Origin: CAVAWX01 sp963642995
GTDB lineage: Bacteria; Actinomycetota; Coriobacteriia; Coriobacteriales; QAMH01
Assembly: GCA_963642995.1 (NCBI GenBank)
Contig: CAVIIZ010000017.1
Span: 1 to 33,087 of the forward strand
Length of the DNA: 33,087 nt
Direction of reading: 5' to 3'
Position 1 is the first letter of the stretch. Each line of letters begins with the position of its first letter. A program made the translations under genes and the position numbers. Of this stretch, positions 22,962 to 31,100 are shown piece by piece. Below the pieces are notes generated by a model. It was given only the letters and a program-made list of their open reading frames with translations, was not told the DNA's origin and did not search any database.

Positions 22962-25046
22962 GTGGCGGTGAATCGCTTTTTGGGCCGGGCGCGGGTTCTC
23001 CGCGCCTTCGTCGCGGCGTTTTTCCTCGCCTGCGCCGCCTGTTCCGCTGCCTTGGCGCTTGCCTGGGCGCAAAGCGGCGCGGCGGCTCCCTTCGTCGAGA
23101 ACATGGCAATCTATCGCCAGGTCGAGGGCATGGTGCAAAAAGAGGCCCTTGCCGATGCCGCCACGGGCTACTCGGCGACCGTCTCCATCGAGGAGCACGC
23201 GGGCACCATGCAGCTCGTGTCGCTTCTCACGTGGAACTACAACGGCAAGACCGAAGACGAGAGCGGCGCCGGACGCGTGACGTGGGAGAGCACGGACGCG
23301 AAGGTGGCCTCCGTCTCCCCGGAAGGCCTCGTCACGGCCATAGGCGACGGCTCTTGCGACGTCAAGTGCTCGATTGCCGCCGACCAGGGCATCACCGGCG
23401 GGGTCGACGCCGTGGCCACGGTCCACCTGAACGTCTCCGGCCAAAGCAACGCCGCGCGCGTCACCGACATCTCGATATGCTGCGACGGCACGCGCGTCGA
23501 CGGCTACGGCGACCCCATCATCAAAAGCGTCGAGGAGTCGGAGCTGGCGACGGAGACCCTCGCCCTCTACGCCGAGGTCACGGTGCTGCTCGACCCGGCC
23601 GGCGGCCAGACCAAGAGCTACTCGACCAAAGACGGCCTGCTTTCCAAGCAGGTGCCCGGCCTGGCCGACATCGTCTGGAGCGTGGAGAACTCCGACTACG
23701 CCGACATCGACGCGGTCAACGGCAGCTACCGCCAGAACAACTTCGGCGCCTCGGCGGTCTATGCCACCTGGGGGCAGGGCACGGGATACGAGGTGCGCCA
23801 GAAGGCCACGATCACCTACCGCGACGTCAACCCGCCGGACGACACCGACGGCTTCTCCCCGCAGACCACCTTGCGCATCAAGGCCTACTACGAGGTGTCC
23901 ACCACCGGCGAGACCTTCGACAAACCGCCCGCAGACGACTCCGGCCAGTTCGTCGTCGACAAGACCCTCTCGCTTGAGCAGGTCCAAGGCATCGACTCGA
24001 CGACGGCCACCTACAGCTCGGTGGATTCCGGCACCGGCTCCTACATGACCATCACGGGCACCGGCGCCTACCTCTCCAAGCTCGTCGACGAGGCTGGCGT
24101 GAAGATAGACGGCATCGACGGCTTCTGGTTCCAGACGGCCGACAGCGGCGGCGGGGTCTATGCGGAGGGCGCGAGCTACGACTTCCTCTTCGGCACGGAG
24201 CGCTACTGGTATCCGCGCGCCAAGGACGGCGGCAAGGAGCGCTATGCCGACGCGGAGCAGGTGTGGCCGATCGTGGCTTGGGAGACCTCGCAGCTGCACA
24301 AAAACGACGGCAACTGCCAGCCGGACTACGACATGAGCAACGGTCGCTCGTTTTGCCTGCTCATGGGCGGCAGCAAGGCGGGCGGCAACTCGAGCAAGTG
24401 GGCGCGCAACATCAAGACCATCTACATCAAGCTGAAGGGCAGGGCGCCTGCGCAAGGCGGTGACGATGACGGCGGCGGCAAGACCGACCCCGTGAACCCC
24501 GACGACCCTCCGGACTCCGAGGAGCCCGACGAGAGCCCGGGGGAAAAAGACGGCGGCGACAAGGACGGGAACGGACAGGGCAACGAAGGCGACGAGAAGA
24601 CGGGCGGCAAGGACAACGGCGGCACGGCAGCCGGCACGGGCGACTCCGATGGCGGATCCGGCACGGGCGATTCCGATGGCGGATCCGGCACGGGCGACTC
24701 CGACGGCACGAACGGCGGCGCGCAAGCCGGCGGCAAATCCGGCGCCTCGCGCACGCCACGCGCCGCCGCCCGCATGCAATCCGAGACGAGCCAGAGCAAG
24801 ACCGAGGCCGCGCCGACGGCCGCCAAATCCATGAAGTACTACGTCTACCAGGGCATGAACAACAACGAGGTCGAAGACGCCCAAGACCTCGACTACGACA
24901 ACCCGCTGGCGCCCTACGTGCTGCCCGCGGCGCTCGTCGTCTTTTTCGTCGGGGCGTTGCAGGCCGCGTGGTGGTACACGGGCCAGCAGCGCGAGACCAG
25001 ACCGCCGCGGCGGCCGCGCGCCGGCACGCGCACATCGTCGGGCTAG
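22962..25046 (+). CDS. Membrane-anchored surface protein with bacterial Ig-like domain
   Basis: This is a 694-residue secreted protein of no specific family. It starts at GTG with GGAGAGGAGGGGG upstream. A signal peptide (about 1-37) is followed by a Big_2-like Ig domain (about 90-150, with V-T-W-E-S-T-D-A-K-V-A-S-V then G-L-V-T-A). A large beta-rich ectodomain (about 150-490) contains adjacent cysteines (I-C-C-D-G-T). A Gly/Asp/Lys/Pro low-complexity spacer (about 497-610) holds a 9-residue tandem repeat. A short Tyr/Asn-rich segment, a membrane helix (about 650-670) and an Arg/Pro-rich cytoplasmic tail end the protein. No LPxTG is present, so it is anchored by its own helix. The spacer probably lifts the ectodomain through the wall. 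The giant surface gene follows 92 bases later; the two are likely one operon. Confidence 0.75.
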   Translation: MAVNRFLGRARVLRAFVAAFFLACAACSAALALAWAQSGAAAPFVENMAIYRQVEGMVQKEALADAATGYSATVSIEEHAGTMQLVSLLTWNYNGKTEDESGAGRVTWESTDAKVASVSPEGLVTAIGDGSCDVKCSIAADQGITGGVDAVATVHLNVSGQSNAARVTDISICCDGTRVDGYGDPIIKSVEESELATETLALYAEVTVLLDPAGGQTKSYSTKDGLLSKQVPGLADIVWSVENSDYADIDAVNGSYRQNNFGASAVYATWGQGTGYEVRQKATITYRDVNPPDDTDGFSPQTTLRIKAYYEVSTTGETFDKPPADDSGQFVVDKTLSLEQVQGIDSTTATYSSVDSGTGSYMTITGTGAYLSKLVDEAGVKIDGIDGFWFQTADSGGGVYAEGASYDFLFGTERYWYPRAKDGGKERYADAEQVWPIVAWETSQLHKNDGNCQPDYDMSNGRSFCLLMGGSKAGGNSSKWARNIKTIYIKLKGRAPAQGGDDDGGGKTDPVNPDDPPDSEEPDESPGEKDGGDKDGNGQGNEGDEKTGGKDNGGTAAGTGDSDGGSGTGDSDGGSGTGDSDGTNGGAQAGGKSGASRTPRAAARMQSETSQSKTEAAPTAAKSMKYYVYQGMNNNEVEDAQDLDYDNPLAPYVLPAALVVFFVGALQAAWWYTGQQRETRPPRRPRAGTRTSSG
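24631..24705 (+). repeat. 27-bp tandem repeat, about 2.8 copies
   Basis: Units at 24631-24657 and 24658-24684 differ by one base, and a partial third unit runs 24685-24705. The repeat encodes the 9-residue unit G-T-G-D-S-D-G-G-S in the spacer of the surface protein. In-frame units allow length variation without disrupting the gene. Confidence 0.85.
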
Positions 25047-25094
25047 GGCGAAAAGGGCATCTGCAAGAAGAAGAGGGACATGAAGGGCTGAAGG

Positions 25095-25111
25095 GCCCCG
25101 CGCCGCGGGGC
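25095..25111 (+). repeat. Short GC hairpin between the two surface-protein genes
   Basis: GCCCCGC (25095-25101) and GCGGGGC (25105-25111) form a 7-bp stem with a 3-base loop, extendable by two G-U pairs. It lies in the 92-base gap and is followed by mixed sequence and then the GAGGAGG of the next gene. It may act as an attenuator or mRNA processing site, setting different levels of the two proteins. Confidence 0.4.
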
Positions 25112-25138
25112 TTCGGGACGTTTTCGAGGAGGACGCAG

Positions 25139-28100
25139 ATGGGAAGGCATGACATGCGGCAAGTGGAGGCGGCGCGCGGCGCCCGCGGCGTCCGCGGTGG
25201 AAGGCGGGGCAGGCGCCTCGGGGCCGTCTCGGCGCTTTCGGCGGCCGTGCTGATCTCGGCGCTCGCATGCGCCGGCGCGTTCGCGGCGACGAACACGCTT
25301 TCGCTCGAGCCGGACTACAGCTTCTACACGAACGACCCCGACGCCGGTGCCTTCACCATCGGAACGCGCGAGCAGTTCGCGGGTTTTTCCAATCTGGTGA
25401 ACGGCACGGCCGACACGAACGGGGACGGCACGGCCGACTTGCCGGCGCAAAGCTTCGAGGGCAAGACGGTCGCGCTCGCGGGCGACCTTTCCTTTGCGAC
25501 CTTCATGGGCAGATACGAGGTGGCGCCCGTCGGCGGGCAGAACGCCGCCTCCTTTGCCGGCGCCTTCGACGGCGGCGGCCACAAGATCGCCGGGCTTTCC
25601 CTGAAGACGGACGGCGCGACCTCCAACATCGGCGTCTTCGGCTTTTGCACCGCCTCCTCGACGGTGAAAGACCTCGTTCTCTCGAACGTGCAGCTCTCCT
25701 TGACCAACACCGGCGAGGGCGCCGAGACGCGCCAGTTCGAGAACATCGGCCTTGCCGTGGGCTACAGCGCGGGCTCCATCTCTGGCATCTCCACCGAATC
25801 GAGCTGCGCGCTGTCCATCGAGGACAGCGCAGGCGCCACCGAAGACGTGCGCTATCCCATCCTCAACATCGGCGGCATCGCCGGCATCGTGAAAGGGGGG
25901 ATCGCGAACTGCGCGAACGCGGCCGACGTCACCGTCAGGGACTCCGGCAAAAGTTTCAGCGACGAGGAGCTCGTCTTGGGCTGCGGCGTCGGCGGCGTCG
26001 TGGGATGCGCGGGCGACATGGACACCTCGGTGTCCGGCCAGGCCAAAAAACCCAAGGGCTACGCGCAGGGCACGGTCTCGCATTGCACGAACAACGGCAA
26101 CGTCTTCGTCTACACCACCGCCGACATGGGCGCGGGCACCTATTCCACGAACTGGGCCGGCGTCCACTTCGTCGGCGGCGTGGCCGGCTACAGCAAAAGC
26201 GACATCGCGAACTGCGCGAACAGCGGCTTCATCAAAAACGAGCACGGCCAGCGCTGCGGCGGCATCGTGGGCAGCGCGCGCCTGGGGCTCGTGGACAAGA
26301 CCGGCGCCGGCGGCATGATCCAAAGCAACGACGGCAAAGACCAGCCCGCCATCACCATCAAGGAGTGCACGAACACGGGCGACGTCTACTGCTACGTGGC
26401 CGCGGGCGGCATCGCGGGCTCGACGGGCTGCGGCGTCGACACCATCGCCTGCATGAACGGCAACCCCGACGAGCCCAGCGACCAGACCTCCACCTACATC
26501 GTCGTCGGGCGCTACAACAAGCCCTTCGCCGGCGGCATCGTGGCCCAGACCTACGGCTCGATCGCGTTTTGCGCCAACTACGGCACATCTGCGACGGCGG
26601 TCTTGAACAACATGGAGGCCGCGACAGGCATCGCCTCCGAGGCGGACTTGACCTTGCAGGCCGGCTACTACGTGGCAGGCATCACCGGCGGCGCGCGCAT
26701 CTTGAAAGACGACGATGGCCGTGCGCAGAACAGCCCGCACATCTACTCGAACATCAACATGGGATACGTACTCGCGCAGAAAAACGACAACGGCGACGGC
26801 TACCGCGAGCGTCAGGTCTGCGCCAACACGGAAGACAAGATGACCATCTCGGTCTACGACAACCTCGGCCTCGACGGCATGTGCAGGAACCGCCAGACCC
26901 AAGAGATCGCCTACGCCCAAGACGGCATGATGAGCGGTGTGAACGCCGTCGTCTCGAAAAAGCAGCTCACGAACAAGGCGACGACCGTGCAGGAGGCCCT
27001 CGGCAAAGACAGCGAGGGGCACTACATCTCCTCGGACACCCGCTCGCTTCTGTCCGTCTTGAACGCGCATGCGAGCGAAAACGACTACAAGTACTATTGG
27101 CAACAGTCCGGTTCTGCCGTTGCAACAGGGCTTCCCGGGCTCAACATCTACTTGAACGTGCAGGCAAAAAGCCTTTCCGGCGCGAAGTTTACCCAGGAGA
27201 AGTGCGCTTCGTATCTGGGCGTGGAAGGTGCGCTGCCCACGGTGTCCGGCACGCTGAACGCAACGACCCTCGTCCAGGGCGTCGACTTCTACCTCGTCGC
27301 GCAAAAGGGCGCCATCGAGAAGACCGGCCACACCACTGAAAACGTCCGCCTGAGCTACACGGCGCAAGTGGTCGGCATCGGCGACTACACGGGCACCTCG
27401 ACGGTGAAGTACGGCATAGGCGACATGGACCTCTCCGATTGCACGGTGGCGTTCACCTGCGACGACGAGTTCGATTGGGAAGGCCACCTGCCCGACGACG
27501 ACGAGATCGTGGTGAAAGACCCGGCGGGCAACGTCGTGGCTTCGAGCGATTACACCTGGAAGCTCGACGTCGACAAGATGAGCGACGACGAGAAGAGGCT
27601 CGCGGCCTTCGACGAGAGCGGCAGCCCCACCTACGCGTCCATGTCCGATGCCGACTACCCCATCCTCGTCACGCCGGCAGACGGCGCCGAGCTGGTGGGG
27701 CAGGTCTACGGCACCTACCGCATAGGCCGCGTGGACATCAAGTACGACAGCAGCTATGCCGACAGCGACCCCGAAAAGTTCGCGGAAACGGCCCACGGCA
27801 CGCGCGTGGCCGTGGGCACGGCCTGGGAGCAGGACTACCAGAGCTCGCGGCAGCAATCCGAGGGCGACCGCCCCATCACGGCCGTCTTCCCCTACACGGG
27901 CCATGCCATACGCCCGAGCGTCGAGTTCGTCTACCGCGACCATGTGCTGCCCGTCTCGTACGCCTCCACCAACACCGCGAAAGGAGAGGTCGAGGTGGGC
28001 ACGTCGACGGCAAAGCTCGAGCCGGTGGAGCGCGCGAACGCCCTGACCGTGAGCAAGCGCCTGCTCTCGAGCAGTCTGGGCGGCGGCGGTGCGACCGACC

Positions 28101-31100
28101 CCTACGAGGACCAATACTCCAAAGACGCAGACGGCAACCTCGACAACGTGGGCAGCGCAACCGAAAAGCTCATAGGCGGCATCTACATCGAGCCGTATGC
28201 CACCAACGCCACCTCCTCGGTGAACTTCGAAAGCAACGACGCGATGCTGTTCTACATCGACCCGACCCTGAAGCCGAGCCTGTCGGACGTGAACGTGACG
28301 CTCGAGTACACCGAGCGCATCTTCACCCCCGGCCAGACCTACAAGCCGTCCGTGACGGTGGACTACCTGGGATCGAAGCTCGACGAGGGCAGCGACTACG
28401 TGGTCGAGTACAGCCAAAACAATGCGTGCGGCACAGGCGTCGTCACCATCAAGCCGGGCAGCAACGGCATCTTCACCGACGAGCAGTCGGCGACCTTCGA
28501 GCTGACGGGCGGCAAAGACAGCGTCGAGTGGCACTGGGACTGGGCAGGCGCCGACGCCGACGCCCTCACCGTCTCGGTCACAGGCGTCGAGGCCACGGGA
28601 TACGGCGAGCTTTCCCTCGAGATCCCGGCCAGCGTCGACCACGACGGCAAGACCTACACGACGACCGGCGTGGGCGCGAAGGCGTTTTGCGCCCTGGCAG
28701 ACCAAAACATCGAGGTCACCAAAGACGGGAACGGCTACGACGTCTACGGGCGCGCCGGCAGCGTGCTCTCCGGCACCGCCCCGTCTGTGATGGCGCGTGT
28801 GAAAAGCATCGTCATCCCGAATAGCGTCGAGACGATCGGGGCGCAGGCCTTCGCCAACAAGGTCTCGGCGACGAACGCGACGGGCGAGACGGCGCTCGAG
28901 TCCGTGTCGTTTGCCGACCCGTACGCCTCGAAGTGCAGGGTCGTCGACCGCGAGGCTTTCTACGGCCAAAACGGGCTTTCCGAGTTCACCGTGCCCGCCT
29001 CGGTGGGCTACATCGGCCTGAAGGCCTTCGAGGAGCGCTCTTCTAGCGACTACGAGAAGGGGACGAAGCCTGCCGGTTTGAAGAAGATCGTGTTCTTGAC
29101 CCGAGACCCCGGCGCGCTCGCCTTCCGGATGGCAAGCGGCCCCGACGAGAGCTACAAGCAGGGCTACAAGGGCATCGCCTCGATGAAGAAGGCGACGAAC
29201 TCGGCGTTTCCGTATGTCGGGCTGCCCAAGTACAAACTCGGCCCTGACGTGTACTACTACGGCACGGCCACGAGCCTGAAGGCGGCGCTCGAGTCGTGCA
29301 GCAAGGAGCGCAAGGCGAACTCCTCGACCGGCGAGCCGACCGACTCGTACAAGGACGCGTCCGGCAAGCAGGTCAAGTACGTGGACTCGTGGATCGGCGG
29401 CGCCTGCTGGACCTTGCACGCCCTGAACGCGACGGCAGACGTCTCGTATGCGATCGACGGCGCCGACAAGGCCAAGACCTCCTCCTCTACGCCGGCTGCG
29501 CAAAAGGGCAAGGCGGCCGGCTCGAGCATCACGTTGCCCGCGCTCCAGCCCAAGAGCGGATATCTGTTCAGCGGCTGGAAGGACGCCGACGGCAAGGTCT
29601 GGAAAGCGGGCGAGAGCTTCACCGTGCCCGCCATCTCCTGCACGTTGACGGCGGTTTTCGCCGAAGACGCCGACGTCGTCTTCGCCGTCGCGCCTGCCGA
29701 CGCGCCTGCGCTCGCGCAAGACCTGCCCGCGGCCCTGTCGCACGTGGAGTCGGGCTCTTCGATCGACTTGCCCGAGCTGGCGGTGAAGGAAGGCTACGTC
29801 TTCGCCGGCTGGAGCGACGGCACGACCATCTGGCCGTGGGGCGCCTGGACGCTGCCCCGCGGCAAGGGCAAGGTCACTTTGACGGCAAAGATCGTGGCCG
29901 CGGGCAGCGTTACCTTTGCGGCGGACCGAAAGCTCGTGGACGACGGGGTGGTCGCGGGGGCCGTCCCCGACGCGATAACGACGGCGGCGCGCGGCACGAC
30001 GGTGGTCTTGCCGGGCCTTTCGGTGGATTCCCACTACACGTTCGACGGTTGGAGCGATGGCACGAAGACCTGGCCTGCCCACGCGGCCTACACGGTGCCG
30101 GACGCGCCCACGACGCTTCACGCGAAGGTCAGCTACAGGCAAAGCGGCAAGAATCCCGTCAAGCGCGCGTACGGCGCCGAAGGCGAGTACGGCTCCGACC
30201 GGATACGCGCGACGCTGGACATGGAGGAGGTGCCGCAGGCCACGCCGAGCGCCTACCAGTGGTACACCTGCAAGCGAGACGGCCAGAAGACCTCCGAGAT
30301 CTACGGCGCCACGGGCGAGAGCTACGCGCTGCCCATAGGCCGCATGCCGTCCACCACCTACGTGTGCTGCGACGTCACGTTCACCCTGGCCGACGGCACG
30401 ACGTGCGTCTACACCTCGCCGTACGCGGCGTTGAAGGTGGTGAAGGCCGAAAACGAGGTCGCGCTGGGGCTGCCCACGCAGATAACCGCCGATTCCGTCA
30501 CCTTCGCCGCGGCGTCTGCCACGCACGGGGCGGACGCCTTGAAATACGGCATCGCCTCCACCGACGACGTCTCGACCGTCTCCACGTGGGTCGATGCGCC
30601 CGCCTTCACCGGCCTCGACATGTCCAGGACCTGGTACGTGTTCGCCAAGGTGGACGAGAGCGCCACCTACAAGGGCGCGACCGGCGCCGGCGTGCCCGTC
30701 AGCACCACTCAGGTGAGCGTCACCTTCGACAAGATGGATTTGTCCGCCACCACCACGGTGAGCGTGACCCCGGGCGCCACGGTGCCGCAAAGCGCCGCCC
30801 CGACGGTGTCTGCCATCAACGGCAGCGCCGACTTCAACGGCTGGTACACCGATCCGGCGTGCAGCGCCGACAAGAAGTTCACCCCGGGCAATACGAAGGT
30901 CTCCGAAGACATCACCTTGTACGCCGGCTACGACAACGACTTCAGCATGAAGGTGCAGGTCGTCTCCGACAAGGACGCGTCCACGGTGTTTCGCGAGACG
31001 GTGGTCGACGACGCCACGATCCGCAGCCTCGTCAGCACGCAGCCCGTCTACATGCAGTTCATCAAGGGCAGCACCGCCAAGGCCTTCGTCTCGAAGCAGT

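Noticed and set aside
24631..24705. Possible CRISPR-like array
   Set aside because: The 27-bp units are contiguous with no spacers, in frame, and encode a low-complexity protein linker.
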